From assembly GCA_024234325.1 (NCBI GenBank), contig JACKOJ010000006.1, positions 1 through 64,000 of the forward strand: a stretch of DNA of 64,000 nt, written 5' to 3'. This DNA comes from Pseudomonadales bacterium (lineage in GTDB: Bacteria > Pseudomonadota > Gammaproteobacteria > Pseudomonadales > Pseudohongiellaceae). The position numbers were made by a program, and so were the translations under genes. Positions 25,776-35,834 of the stretch are shown here, one piece after another. The notes below the pieces were generated by a model. It made no database searches. It saw only the letters and a program-made list of their open reading frames with translations, and was not told the origin of the DNA. The first letter of the stretch is position 1, and each line of letters begins with the position of its first letter.

Positions 25776-28250
25776 ATGCTCGTGCCATTGTCCCGGCGCT
25801 CGCTTTCCATTGCCTTTTTCATCGCCACGCTCGCCCCCACTGCCGCCTTCAGCGACACAGTCAAACAGACCAAAGGGGACTTTGAAGACAAATTCAGACA
25901 GCTCGACGAAGCGCTGCCGACGCCCAACACCTGGCGCAACGCCGGCGGTCAGCCTGGCCACGAATACTGGCAGCAGCGCGTGGACTACAAGATCACCGCG
26001 CAGCTTGATGAAGCCAACCGCCGCCTCACAGGATCGGAGACCATCAACTACCACAACAACTCTCCGGACACCCTGAGCTATCTGTGGCTGCAACTGGACC
26101 AGAACATCTTCCGCACCGATTCCATGGCGGAGATGAGTGAGGACTTCGGCGGTGCAGGACGCCGCGGCCCCGCCGTGCAGGCCGGGGGCGGTGACAGCCC
26201 GGCACGTTTAAGCCTGGACGAGCTGCGTCGCCAGCAGGCCATGGCCGACGTGGAGATGGGTTACCAGATCAATTCCGTCGAGGACGCCCGCGGCAATCCC
26301 CTGCCCTTCACCATCGTGGGCACGCTGATGCGCATCGACCTGCCCAGTGGTCTGCGCAGCGGCCAGAGCACCGAATTCAGCATCGACTTCGCTTTCAACA
26401 TCGTCGAGGAAGACGCCGTCTCCGCCCGCAGCGGTTACGAGCATTTCCCCGACGACGAGCGTGAGGGCGGCAACGACATCTTCCTGCTGGCCCAATGGTT
26501 CCCGCGCCTGGCTGCCTACACCGACTACGAGGGCTGGACCAACAAGGAGTTCCTCGGCCGCGGCGAGTTCACCCTGGAGTTCGGCAATTACGAAGTCGAG
26601 ATGACCGTGCCTGCGGACCACATCGTGTCCTCCACCGGCACCCTGCAGAACCCCAATCAGGTGCTCACCAGCACCCAGCGTGACAGGCTGCGCGAGGCCG
26701 AGGACGCGGCGCGCCCGGTCTTCATCGTGACGGCGGAAGAGGCGCTGGAGAACGAAAAGGAAGGCACTGACGACACCAAGACATGGCGTTTCAAGGCCGA
26801 GAACGTGCGCGATTTTGCCTGGGCCTCATCACGCAAGTTCATCTGGGACGCCAAGGGCTATGACCAGGGCGGCGACGTGCGCCCCTTCGTGATGGCACAG
26901 TCCTTCTACCCGAAGGAAGGCGAGCCGCTGTGGTCCACCTATTCCACCGAGGCCATCATCCACACGCTGGAAGTGTACTCGCGGGTGTCCTTCGACTACC
27001 CCTACCCCACGGCACAGTCGGTCAACGGCCCGGTGGGCGGCATGGAATACCCGATGATCACCTTCAACGGTCCGCGCACCAATCTGCAGGACGACGGCAC
27101 GCGCACCTACTCTCTGGCGACCAAGCAGGGTCTGATCGGCGTGGTCATCCACGAGATCGGGCACAGCTACTTCCCCATGATCGTGAACTCCGACGAGCGT
27201 CAGTGGACGTGGATGGACGAAGGCCTCAACAGCTATATGGACGGCGTTGCCGGGCGTGAATGGGACCCGGACATTCCCTGGGGCGTGGAGCCGGACGACA
27301 TTACCGGCTATATGCGTTCACAGAACCAGGTGCCCATCATGACGCAGTCCGACAGCGTGCTGAACCTGGGCCCCAATGCCTATTCCAAGCCCGCCGTGGC
27401 GCTCAACATCCTGCGCGAAACCATCATGGGCCGCGAGCTGTTCGACTTTGCCTTCAAGCAGTACGCCAATCTGTGGATGTTCAAGCGCCCGACTCCCGCC
27501 GACTTCTTCCGCACCATGGAGGAAGCCTCCGGTGTCGACCTGGACTGGTTCTGGCGCGGCTGGTTCTACAGCACCGATCACGTGGATATCTCCCTGGACC
27601 GTGTCTACGAGATGCGCCTGGACACCGAGAACCCGGACATCGACTACGAGCGCAGCCGTCAGGAGTGGGAAGACAAGCCGGATTCGCTGTTCGTCACCCG
27701 CAACGCCCAGCAGGGCATGCGCACCTGGGTGGAGCGTAACCCGGACGTGCGTGACTTCCACGACGAGCACGACATGTTCACGGTCACCAACAAGGAGCGC
27801 AACCGCTACAACGAGTTCATGAAGGGACTCGACGACTGGGAGCGCCAGGCACTGGAGCGTGCGATCGCCGAGGACAAGAACTACTACGTGCTGGAGTTCT
27901 CCAACCTCGGTGGCCTGGTCATGCCCATCATTCTGGGCATCACCTACGCCGACGACAGCCAGGAGGAGATTCGCATTCCCGCCGAGATATGGCGCCGCAA
28001 CTCCCACATGGTGCGCAAGCTGATCGTGACCGAGAAAGACATCAAGGACATCGTGGTCGACCCGCACTGGGAGACCGCCGACGTCGATATCGAAAACAAC
28101 TATTACCCGCGTCGCCTGATTCCGTCCCGCGTCGAGGCCTACAAATCCGAGCGCCGTGAAGGCTTCAGCTCCCGCGACCTGATGCAGGATTACAAGACCG
28201 AACTGAAGAGCGACGACGAGGAAGGCGGGAACGAGGACGACGCGCAGTGA
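25776..28250 (+). CDS. M1-family metallopeptidase
   Basis: An 824-residue zinc aminopeptidase-type protein with a signal peptide (cleavage near AAFSD). The N-terminal beta saddle runs to about residue 370. The catalytic motif is HEIGHSYFPMIVNSD with the third zinc ligand in WMDEGLNSYMDG about 24 residues later. PVGGMEYPM corresponds to the GxMEN exopeptidase motif and here reads GGMEY. Downstream is a helical domain and a negatively charged tail. It likely digests peptides in the periplasm or at the outer membrane. The ATG follows AGGAG. Confidence 0.9.
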   Translation: MLVPLSRRSLSIAFFIATLAPTAAFSDTVKQTKGDFEDKFRQLDEALPTPNTWRNAGGQPGHEYWQQRVDYKITAQLDEANRRLTGSETINYHNNSPDTLSYLWLQLDQNIFRTDSMAEMSEDFGGAGRRGPAVQAGGGDSPARLSLDELRRQQAMADVEMGYQINSVEDARGNPLPFTIVGTLMRIDLPSGLRSGQSTEFSIDFAFNIVEEDAVSARSGYEHFPDDEREGGNDIFLLAQWFPRLAAYTDYEGWTNKEFLGRGEFTLEFGNYEVEMTVPADHIVSSTGTLQNPNQVLTSTQRDRLREAEDAARPVFIVTAEEALENEKEGTDDTKTWRFKAENVRDFAWASSRKFIWDAKGYDQGGDVRPFVMAQSFYPKEGEPLWSTYSTEAIIHTLEVYSRVSFDYPYPTAQSVNGPVGGMEYPMITFNGPRTNLQDDGTRTYSLATKQGLIGVVIHEIGHSYFPMIVNSDERQWTWMDEGLNSYMDGVAGREWDPDIPWGVEPDDITGYMRSQNQVPIMTQSDSVLNLGPNAYSKPAVALNILRETIMGRELFDFAFKQYANLWMFKRPTPADFFRTMEEASGVDLDWFWRGWFYSTDHVDISLDRVYEMRLDTENPDIDYERSRQEWEDKPDSLFVTRNAQQGMRTWVERNPDVRDFHDEHDMFTVTNKERNRYNEFMKGLDDWERQALERAIAEDKNYYVLEFSNLGGLVMPIILGITYADDSQEEIRIPAEIWRRNSHMVRKLIVTEKDIKDIVVDPHWETADVDIENNYYPRRLIPSRVEAYKSERREGFSSRDLMQDYKTELKSDDEEGGNEDDAQ

Positions 28251-28753
28251 TGCGTCGCTCCCTGACTCTGCTGACACTGATGCTGCTCATGACGGGCAGC
28301 ACCAGCGCTTTCGCGCACCAGAAAAAGGAAGCCATCACCGAAATTCTGTTCAACACCCGCTCCGGCAATCTCGAAGTCATGCATCGCTACCTGATGCACG
28401 ATGCCGAGCACGCCGTGCGGGTGCTGGTGGACCCCGACGCCGATATCATCGCATCCGAGGAGGCAAGGCAGGCCTTTGCCCAATACGCCACCGAACGTTT
28501 TGCCTTGCTGGGGGATGATGGCGACACTCTGAAGCTGCAGTTTGTCGGCCAGGAGGTGGACGGTGTCTTTCTCTGGGTCTATCAGGAAATGCCACTGCCG
28601 ACAGAGCTGCACACCCTCGGCGTCATCGACAATGTGCTGCGGGAACTGTGGCCCGAGCAGAACAATCTCGTCAACATTGAGCGCGACGGCAACATCCAGA
28701 GCCTGAACTTCAACGGCAATACCGAATGGCTCAGCGTCAACTTCGACGACTGA
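28250..28753 (+). CDS. DUF6702-like exported protein
   Basis: About 167 residues with a signal peptide (cleavage near AFAHQ). The sequence FAHQKKEAITEILFNTRSG, then EVMHRYLMHDAEH, resembles DUF6702 proteins, which are often found beside M1 peptidases and whose function is unknown. The stop of the peptidase and this ATG share one base, so the two are translationally coupled; a GTG at 28247 is also in frame. Confidence 0.75.
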   Translation: MRRSLTLLTLMLLMTGSTSAFAHQKKEAITEILFNTRSGNLEVMHRYLMHDAEHAVRVLVDPDADIIASEEARQAFAQYATERFALLGDDGDTLKLQFVGQEVDGVFLWVYQEMPLPTELHTLGVIDNVLRELWPEQNNLVNIERDGNIQSLNFNGNTEWLSVNFDD

Positions 28754-28769
28754 CCGCCCCCTGCCACAT

Positions 28770-29867
28770 TCAATCTCCGCGCAGCCTGAAACTTTCCTCG
28801 ATCTGCTGGCTAGACTCCTGCTGCATCGCGTCGATGCGTGCATCGTAGGCAGTCATCAATTCCCCCTGCAGCCCCGTCTGCAGTTCCTGCAGACCTGACT
28901 CCAGCCGGTTCAGCAGATCCTGGCGGTTCAGCGCCTCATCCGCCTGCAGCAGCAACCAGTCGGTGGCAACCCAGGTGGCAACTCCGACACCCACCGCACA
29001 GGCCACGGCCAGAGGGCCACCGGGGGCGCAGGCAGCCGCACCTGCGGCCACGCTGCCGACACGGGAACCGCCACGCGCAGTCCCTGCCGCCACCACTCGG
29101 GCAGAACCCAGAGCATTGCGTGCCACGGCAACCCGCCACAGGGCAGACCCGGCCAGGCCCGCCGCAGCCGCGCTGCTGATCGCCACCCGCTGATCCATCA
29201 GCACCGTGTCATCCAGCGTTCCCAGGTGCCTCAGCATGTCGTCCAGCGGCAGAGGCACAGCGTCTGCAGGCAGTGAGGCAATCGGGGGCGGTACCTGCTG
29301 TTCGGCCAGCAGGGTTTCGATCTGGTTCAGCCAGCGGGCGCGACTGGCCGCCCGCTCGCTCAGCAGCAGGGCATTGGTGTCCTGCTCCAGGCGGTTCAGG
29401 CCGTCACGCCATACCGGATCGGGAAACAGCACCTCTGCAGCACGGCGCGCCACGAAGTCCCCGTCGGCCAGCTTCGCCGCGCTCAGAGCGGTCATGGCCA
29501 GACGGCTGTATTCGCCGGACAGCGAGTAATACCAGTCGGCAAACAGGGGCAGTCGCTCGCGCACACGGGCGAAACTGCTGTTCAGGTGAGCCTGAATCTG
29601 TGCCTCCACCTGCGCGCGTGCCGTTTCGCCCCCTTCGGCGAAATGCGCCGCCGTGAAGCGCGACAGCCAGTCGAGTTGTTCCGCATCCAGCGCGTAATAA
29701 TTGCCGTCCAGCGCGACGGTGCGGACAGGGTGCTGTGTCCAGGTGCGCGGCGTCTGCTGCGGGAACTGCCACCACAGCAGCAGGGACGCAGTGACCAGCA
29801 GCATGGCAAGAAAGCCCTGCTCCAGCCGCTCCCGCAGGGGGTGTCGAACAGCATCAGGGGTGGACAT
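28770..29867 (-). CDS. membrane-anchored protein of unknown function
   Basis: 365 residues, not recognised. An N-terminal membrane helix (20-35) is followed by a long helical region with Ala/Glu/Arg-rich coiled coil (about 60-210), then a very Gly/Ala-rich hydrophobic stretch (about 228-310, AAAAGLAGSALWRVAVARNA onward) that can form two or three helices, and a Gln/Glu-rich tail. It overlaps the upstream gene by 14 bp. The glycine/alanine hairpin recalls proteins that insert into membranes or pores, but I cannot assign it. Confidence 0.7.
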   Translation of the reverse strand: MSTPDAVRHPLRERLEQGFLAMLLVTASLLLWWQFPQQTPRTWTQHPVRTVALDGNYYALDAEQLDWLSRFTAAHFAEGGETARAQVEAQIQAHLNSSFARVRERLPLFADWYYSLSGEYSRLAMTALSAAKLADGDFVARRAAEVLFPDPVWRDGLNRLEQDTNALLLSERAASRARWLNQIETLLAEQQVPPPIASLPADAVPLPLDDMLRHLGTLDDTVLMDQRVAISSAAAAGLAGSALWRVAVARNALGSARVVAAGTARGGSRVGSVAAGAAACAPGGPLAVACAVGVGVATWVATDWLLLQADEALNRQDLLNRLESGLQELQTGLQGELMTAYDARIDAMQQESSQQIEESFRLRGD

Positions 29868-30675
29868 CGGCCACTTCCTCCACAGTCATTCGGGCCGGGG
29901 GTGTGCGGGACCACAGCACCAGCGCACCCCGGCATAACAACAGATAAGACCAGACAAACAGCGCGTCCCGTGCAAGCAGCAGGGTCCAGCCCAGCGTCTG
30001 CCACACGGAATGTGCCGGCGCTGGCATCAGGTGCTGCGCCAGCCACTGGGACAGGCCGTCTGCAGCCGCCCCCAGCTCCAGCAGCAGCCGCAGGGCGTCA
30101 CTGCGCGCGTGCTGAGACGACACCGCGTACCACACGGCCTGGTCCAGGCTCGCCTGCCGGAAATCCGGATAGGACTCGCCCAGGGCATGCCAGACCACCG
30201 CCCCCCAAAGCGCCATCGCCAGCCCTGCCCCCGCAAACTGCAACGCCAGCTCGGGCACATACACCGCCTGTACCTGGCCTCGAAGTTGCCGGGCAATAAG
30301 GTGCGTGCACAGCGGCAGCAGCAATCCTGTCAGCAGCAGTGCTGTCCATAACCAGGGCTGGGAGTTGCGCACCAGCAACACCAGCAGAAAAGCCGACAGG
30401 CACAGCGCCAGCACTGCCTGCCACAGGCCCATCAGCAGGCCACCCCGCAGGCGTGTCACCCAACCGGACTCCGCCTTCAGATAGGCGTGCAGCCACACTC
30501 GGCGGCGACGCCTGGCATGACGCCACAGACCCAGTGCCATGACGCCCGAGAATGCCCCCCAGATCAGGACCAGAGGGAGTGTGCCAAGCACGCGGGCATA
30601 CAGTACCGCGCACCATGCCGCCCCCGTCAGCGTCACCATGCCCAGCATCTGTTTGAGGAGTTCACGCGCCGCCAT
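29854..30675 (-). CDS. polytopic membrane protein of unknown function
   Basis: 273 residues with about six hydrophobic segments and basic loops (WRHARRRRRVWLHAYLKAES). No family is recognised. A central soluble-looking region (ESYPDFRQASLDQAVWYAVSSQH) separates the membrane halves. It is the first gene of a two-gene unit, translationally overlapped with the next, and divergent from the DTW-domain gene. The pair probably acts together in the envelope. Confidence 0.7.
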   Translation of the reverse strand: MAARELLKQMLGMVTLTGAAWCAVLYARVLGTLPLVLIWGAFSGVMALGLWRHARRRRRVWLHAYLKAESGWVTRLRGGLLMGLWQAVLALCLSAFLLVLLVRNSQPWLWTALLLTGLLLPLCTHLIARQLRGQVQAVYVPELALQFAGAGLAMALWGAVVWHALGESYPDFRQASLDQAVWYAVSSQHARSDALRLLLELGAAADGLSQWLAQHLMPAPAHSVWQTLGWTLLLARDALFVWSYLLLCRGALVLWSRTPPARMTVEEVADVHP

Positions 30676-30690
30676 TCATCCGTCCCATTG

Positions 30691-30718
30691 CCGACACCGG
30701 GTTGCCCGACGCTATAAT
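30691..30718 (+). promoter_or_regulatory. putative promoter of the DTW-domain gene
   Basis: A consensus TATAAT (30713-30718) lies about 53 bp before the ATG. A weak -35, CCGACA (30691-30696), is 16 bp upstream of it; TTGCCG at 30688 is an alternative at 19 bp. Confidence 0.5.
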
Positions 30719-30771
30719 GCGCGGCCCGGGTTCACTCTCGCCATCTAAACACACTATCTACCTCGATCACC

Positions 30772-31497
30772 ATGCGCGATACCTCACCCCCCCATTCCAA
30801 CGCCGTGATGGCCCTGCGCGCCCGGGAGCTGCTGAAGACCCGCCGCCCCTTCCTTGCCAGGGGAAGCAAGGTGAAGCGCTGTGCTGACTGCCTGCTGCCG
30901 GTGAATGGCTGCATCTGCGCCGACAGACCGGAGTCGCTTGAAGGCAGCGCCTTCTGCCTGCTGATGTATTGGGGCGAACCGTTCAAACCGAGCAATACCG
31001 GGCGGCTGATTGCGGATGTCGTGCGCGACAATTACGCCTTTCTGTGGGACCGCACACGCCCGGACGACGCCTTGCTGGCCCTGCTGGCGAACCCGCATTA
31101 CCGGCCCGTCGTGGTGTTCCCCCACCAGTACGCCGAACCCGAACGCTGCATTCACACCCTGCAGGAACTGCCGCCCACCGACACTCCCCGCACGCCGCTG
31201 TACATCATGCTCGATGGCACCTGGCGCGAGGCCAAGAAGATGTTCAAGAGTCCCTATCTCGCCTCCCTGCCGGTGATCGGGGTAGACCCGCAGGAAAAGT
31301 CGCTGTATCAGCTACGGGAGGCGGTACACAAGCACCAGCTGTGTACGGCAGAGGTTGCCGCCATGATACTGGCCAACAATGGCGAAAAAGAGATGGCTGC
31401 CACCCTGGAAAGTTATTTTGAGGTGTTCCGCCGTCGTTATATTGCCGGCAAACCCCACATGACACTTCGCGAGTCCGCCGAGACCGACGCGGTTTAA
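30772..31497 (+). CDS. tapT: DTW-domain tRNA-uridine aminocarboxypropyltransferase
   Basis: A 241-residue DTW-family enzyme, expected to add the 3-amino-3-carboxypropyl group to uridine (acp3U47) in tRNAs using SAM. The zinc-ribbon-like cysteines are in KRCADCLLPVNGCICAD. The DTW motif appears as MLDGTWREAKKMF, and a GEP.KPSNTGRLI segment matches the SAM-binding region. It is preceded by a promoter and divergent from the membrane pair. Family relatives TapT/TuaA differ in tRNA preference, so the exact target is not certain. Confidence 0.85.
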   Translation: MRDTSPPHSNAVMALRARELLKTRRPFLARGSKVKRCADCLLPVNGCICADRPESLEGSAFCLLMYWGEPFKPSNTGRLIADVVRDNYAFLWDRTRPDDALLALLANPHYRPVVVFPHQYAEPERCIHTLQELPPTDTPRTPLYIMLDGTWREAKKMFKSPYLASLPVIGVDPQEKSLYQLREAVHKHQLCTAEVAAMILANNGEKEMAATLESYFEVFRRRYIAGKPHMTLRESAETDAV

Positions 31498-31504
31498 CAG
31501 GCTG

Positions 31505-33043
31505 TTAGTCCGCCACCACGATGCGGTTGCGGCCATCGACCTTTGCCTTGTACAGCGCCTTGTCGGCGCGCTGCATCAGAGACTCCATGGTATCCCCCTC
31601 ACGATATTCCGCGACCCCGGCGCTGACCTGAATCTGGAAGCTGCCCTGGCTGCCACGCAGACGCATCGCGGCCACCCCACTCAGCAAGCGTCCCAGAATG
31701 CTCATGGCCCCCTCAACCCGGGTGTCCGGCATCAGCAGCACGAACTCCTCACCGCCGATACGGGCAAAGGCATCCGTTCCCCGTGCCTGCTGTTCGCAGA
31801 AAAGAGAGAACTGGCGCAGTGCTTCATCGCCCGCCTGGTGCCCATGCAGATCGTTCACCGTCTTGAAGTGATCCAGATCGAGAATGGCAAGGCACAGCGC
31901 AGCCTTGTGACGCGTCACCCGCTTCATCGCCCGCGAGAACAGGGCGTTGAAGGAACGCCGATTCATCACGCCGGTCAAGGGATCGACGGTGGCCAGACGC
32001 TTCAGCTCGTCCTCCAGCGTGCGGCGGTGGCTGACATCGCGAATCTCGGCAATATAGTCACCACTGTCCCCCACCAGGGGCAGTATGCGCAGTTCCGCAT
32101 TCAGGATGCTGCCGTCCGCTCGTCGAATGTCCACGTCCACCAGATCGCCCGTGGCATCGTGCAACGTACGCAACAGCAGCGAGCGGGAACGGCGCTTGGC
32201 GTACTGAGCGAACTCACTGTCCAGCAAGGCCTGACGGTTAACCCCCAACAGGGATTCCAGTTGCCGGTTGCCATCGCAGATGCGCCCATCGCGAATCACC
32301 GCCACACCCGCGCTGGAGACATTCAGCAAACGCTCGAAACGCAATGTGTGCTGCCGCGCCCGCTCGGCGTTGGCGCGACTGTCCGCCAGAATCCGCTGCA
32401 TGGTCATCAGGGTCATGCCGATGAAGCCCATCACCAGCGCTGGAATGCCCAGGTTGTAAGGCAACAGATAACTGAAGGACTCGTAGGGCTGAACATAGCC
32501 CTGGCCACTGGTATAGGCCTGCCAGGCCAGCCAGCCCCGCGCGAAGGTGACGAGGCTGTACAGGGACAGGCACACGCCCACCAGAATGCGGGCGGGGCGG
32601 GTGCTGGGTTCGTCGCGCAGGTTCAGCAGCAACCACACCGCCTGTACCGGCAGCAGACCAGCCACCACGGAATAGATCGTCATCAACAGGTCTGAGTTGC
32701 CGTCGTACACCCAGTAGTGAATATTGGCACTGCCGAAGATGAGCACACTGACCGGGATAATCCAGTAGGGAATCGGCCGCCCGATGAAACGAAAGACACC
32801 CAGCACGATGATGGCTTCGCCACAGAGCTGCAGCAGGTTGCCAATGACATTGACGACGGGGTTTCGCGTGCTGACGAAGATACCGAACATCAGCACACCC
32901 AGCACCAGAGTCCAGGCGCCCACCATCCAGTAACGCGGCGCGGGCATGGGCCGCGACATGCGCCACAGGGCAGTGGCGGCAATCGCAACGGAAAAGATCA
33001 GGTTGAGCCCCAGCAGCATGGGGGAGAAATACAACACATCCAT
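31505..33043 (-). CDS. diguanylate cyclase with membrane sensor and PAS
   Basis: A 512-residue cyclic-di-GMP synthase. About seven membrane spans occupy residues 1-215, a PAS-like domain lies around 225-345, and the GGDEF domain follows (VDPLTGVMNRRSFNALF, then FARIGGEEFVLLMPD). The GGEEF active site is intact. An RxxD product-inhibition site is not evident. The ATG overlaps the stop of the upstream hydrolase by one base (TGATG), so it is co-translated with it. Confidence 0.88.
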   Translation of the reverse strand: MDVLYFSPMLLGLNLIFSVAIAATALWRMSRPMPAPRYWMVGAWTLVLGVLMFGIFVSTRNPVVNVIGNLLQLCGEAIIVLGVFRFIGRPIPYWIIPVSVLIFGSANIHYWVYDGNSDLLMTIYSVVAGLLPVQAVWLLLNLRDEPSTRPARILVGVCLSLYSLVTFARGWLAWQAYTSGQGYVQPYESFSYLLPYNLGIPALVMGFIGMTLMTMQRILADSRANAERARQHTLRFERLLNVSSAGVAVIRDGRICDGNRQLESLLGVNRQALLDSEFAQYAKRRSRSLLLRTLHDATGDLVDVDIRRADGSILNAELRILPLVGDSGDYIAEIRDVSHRRTLEDELKRLATVDPLTGVMNRRSFNALFSRAMKRVTRHKAALCLAILDLDHFKTVNDLHGHQAGDEALRQFSLFCEQQARGTDAFARIGGEEFVLLMPDTRVEGAMSILGRLLSGVAAMRLRGSQGSFQIQVSAGVAEYREGDTMESLMQRADKALYKAKVDGRNRIVVAD

Positions 33044-34323
33044 CAGGGATTACTCCCGATGAAACGCAGGATCTGCGCCATCATGGCGGTATACCCCGGA
33101 TTGAATGTGCCACGTCGCACCAGTTTTCCATCCAGTCGACCATTCTCTCCCAGTCCGCGTTCGCCATACACGGTCTGGGCATCATCGTGCACGCACTGCG
33201 CAAACACCGCCGGGTCGCGTCGATAGCTGTCACACACGGGGTAATCCCCCGCCACGCCGTAATGAGGATTGTCGGGAGACATGCTGAGGCTGGTGTGGGA
33301 AAAACTGACCACGCGATACTGGGGAGCCTCTGCAGACAGAACCTGCAGACCGTCACAATAGGCGGCAGGATCACTGCCCGTGGTGGCCGAACGGTACCAG
33401 AGCATCTGGCGTCGACCGGGAGGTGTCTTGGCACAGAAAAATTCCCGGGCACTCTCCATGTTGACCGTCGCATCATCGCCGCTGCCGGCCATGAACACCG
33501 GCACGCTCAGGGGCACGAAATCTTCCCGGCTCAGATTCTGCGTCAAAAGGTAGAACTCTGCTCCTGCGTTCATTGAGAAGGAGGTGTAGCGCGCAAAGTC
33601 ATCTTCGGGCCCTTGTGAGAGCCAGTTGCGGAACCAGCGAACATAGGGCGACAAAAAAGCCACTGCACTCTTCGCCTCAATAGCCGGAGACAACATGATC
33701 AGGCCGCGAATCAGAGAATCGTCGCGATGGGCATCGGCGTAGCGCACCGACAGAGAGGTGCCGGTGGAGAAACCGACCATGTACAGTGCCTCGACCTCCC
33801 CCCGGAAACTGTTCACACCGTAGTCGGTGATGCTCAGCCAGTCCTCATGGCGCATGTCCAGAGTATCTGCTGGCACCGTGCCATGCCCAGGCAACAGCAC
33901 GCCGCGCAGCAGGGCGCAGGGATAGGCCGCGCGCAGGGATGCGGCGACATCCCGCAGAAGATAGGGAGAATCCGTCAGGCCATGGATCAGCAGAAAACCC
34001 ATGCCCTGCCCGTCACCACGGCAATCGGCAGCGGGGCGCCACTCGTAGGGGCCGCGGGCATCGACCACGGCATCGACATCGATACCCGGGCCGAAAGGAG
34101 CCGTGCTGTTGCGAAAATAGGCCTGGGACAGCACTTCGCGCAACCGGACATGGCTGCGCTGCACATAGTCGGCGAAACCCATTCCTGCGGAAGGTAACCA
34201 GGCATCGTAGGAGGAAGTCTGTTCGGTAGGAGAATCCGCCGCCAGCACCACTGCGCTTGCCAGCCCCAGCCACAAGGACAGAGACAGCGCTGCCACACGC
34301 AAACCTGCACACGGGGATCGCAT
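33043..34323 (-). CDS. exported alpha/beta hydrolase
   Basis: A 426-residue serine hydrolase with a signal peptide (cleavage near VLAAD). It has the oxyanion region FLLIHGLTDSPYLLRDVAAS and the nucleophile elbow VGFSTGTSLS. Family members are monoacylglycerol lipase-like or lysophospholipase-like enzymes. Insertion segments after the elbow suggest a lid. The catalytic acid and histidine are probably in SGDDATVN and SFSHTSLSM. It is the first gene of a pair with the diguanylate cyclase behind it. Confidence 0.82.
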   Translation of the reverse strand: MRSPCAGLRVAALSLSLWLGLASAVVLAADSPTEQTSSYDAWLPSAGMGFADYVQRSHVRLREVLSQAYFRNSTAPFGPGIDVDAVVDARGPYEWRPAADCRGDGQGMGFLLIHGLTDSPYLLRDVAASLRAAYPCALLRGVLLPGHGTVPADTLDMRHEDWLSITDYGVNSFRGEVEALYMVGFSTGTSLSVRYADAHRDDSLIRGLIMLSPAIEAKSAVAFLSPYVRWFRNWLSQGPEDDFARYTSFSMNAGAEFYLLTQNLSREDFVPLSVPVFMAGSGDDATVNMESAREFFCAKTPPGRRQMLWYRSATTGSDPAAYCDGLQVLSAEAPQYRVVSFSHTSLSMSPDNPHYGVAGDYPVCDSYRRDPAVFAQCVHDDAQTVYGERGLGENGRLDGKLVRRGTFNPGYTAMMAQILRFIGSNP

Positions 34324-34381
34324 CCCTTCTCACCTCATGACGATTGCTGGCAAAAAACCGGCTCTGGCCCGGGGGCCGACA

Positions 34382-35776
34382 TCAGCTCTTCGGTGTCTTG
34401 CGATTCTTCTTGATCCGGCGCTTCTGTGCAACCTGCTGCGGTGTCAGGTCCTGTTCGTGACGAATATAGGGGTTGTCGTCACTGCGGTACTGAATGCGGA
34501 TCGGCGTGCCCTCCAGCTTCAGAATCTTGCGGAAGGTCTTTTCGAGATAACGGCTGTAGTGGTCCGGCACCTTGTCCGTCTGCTTGCCGTGAATCACGAT
34601 GATGGGAGGATTATGTCCTCCCGCGTGCGCGTAGCGCAACTTGATACGGCGCCCGTCTATCATGGGCGGCGCGTGTTCCTCCACGGCAGCCTGCAGCACC
34701 TGGGTCAGCACACTGGTGGTCAGGGTCTTCTGCGCCGCCGCATAGGCGCCGTGAATGGACTCGTAAAGATCACCCACGCCGGTGCCGTGCAGGGCGGAGA
34801 TGAAGTGCACCCTGGCAAAATCCGCGAAGGCAAAGCGACGGCGAATGTCCGCCTTGATCTTCTCCTTGCCCTCCAGATCCATGCCGTCCCACTTGTTGAT
34901 GGCGATCACCAGCGCACGGCCTGCATCGATCACATAGCCCATCAGGTGCAGATCCTGTTCCACAATGCCGGTTCGGGCATCGATGATCAGAATCACCACG
35001 TTGGCGTCTTCAATCGCCTGCAGGGATTTCACCACCGAGAACTTCTCGACGGTCTCCTTGGTCTTGCCGCGCCGCCGAATCCCCGCCGTGTCGATCAGGG
35101 TGTAGTGCTCGCCATGGCGCTCGAAGGGGATGTAAACGCTGTCGCGGGTGGTGCCCGGCATGTCATAGACCACCACGCGTTCCTCTCCCAGCATGCGATT
35201 CACCAGCGTGGACTTGCCGACGTTGGGCCGACCGGAGATGGCGATCTTGATGCCTCGGTTCACTTCCGGCGGCGCTTCCTCGTCTTCGGGAAACTGCGCC
35301 AGGACGTCGTCGATCATCTTGCGCACGCCACGCCCCTGGCTGGCGGTAACGGCAAACATCTGGGCAATGCCCAGGCCGAAGAAATCGCCCATGGCGACGT
35401 TCTCGTCGATACCGTCAACCTTGTTGACCACCAGGCACACGGGTTTTTCGCGTCGACGCAGATGCTCAACAATGGCCGTGTCGCCAGGAGTCAGGCCTGC
35501 CCGGCCATCCACCATGAGCAGCACGCAGTCGGCTTCCTCGATGGCCAGCAGGGACTGCGAGGCCATCTCGAAATCGATGCCCTCCTCTTCCCCGGCAAGC
35601 CCGCCGGTGTCGATGGCGATAAAGGGACGGCTGGCAATGCGGCCCTCGCCGTACTGGCGGTCGCGCGTCAGGCCGGCCAGGTCGGCCACCAGCGCGTCGC
35701 GGCTGCGGGTCAGGCGATTGAACAGTGTGGATTTGCCGACGTTGGGTCTGCCAACCAGGGCCAGGACTGGTCTCAT
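34382..35776 (-). CDS. der: ribosome-assembly GTPase Der (EngA)
   Basis: A 464-residue GTPase with two tandem G domains, needed for 50S assembly. The P-loops are VGRPNVGKSTLFNR (residue ~9) and SGRPNVGKSTLVNR (~180); NKVD and NKWD specificity motifs follow each. The KH-like C-terminal domain is HNPPIIVIHGKQ followed by a basic tail. It is in the usual run bamB-der after yfgM and hisS. Confidence 0.97.
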   Translation of the reverse strand: MRPVLALVGRPNVGKSTLFNRLTRSRDALVADLAGLTRDRQYGEGRIASRPFIAIDTGGLAGEEEGIDFEMASQSLLAIEEADCVLLMVDGRAGLTPGDTAIVEHLRRREKPVCLVVNKVDGIDENVAMGDFFGLGIAQMFAVTASQGRGVRKMIDDVLAQFPEDEEAPPEVNRGIKIAISGRPNVGKSTLVNRMLGEERVVVYDMPGTTRDSVYIPFERHGEHYTLIDTAGIRRRGKTKETVEKFSVVKSLQAIEDANVVILIIDARTGIVEQDLHLMGYVIDAGRALVIAINKWDGMDLEGKEKIKADIRRRFAFADFARVHFISALHGTGVGDLYESIHGAYAAAQKTLTTSVLTQVLQAAVEEHAPPMIDGRRIKLRYAHAGGHNPPIIVIHGKQTDKVPDHYSRYLEKTFRKILKLEGTPIRIQYRSDDNPYIRHEQDLTPQQVAQKRRIKKNRKTPKS

Positions 35777-35834
35777 AGGGATACCATAGATTGTGTAGTT
35801 GGGTGCCGGTCAGCGAATGGGCGCAGCGGTCTCG

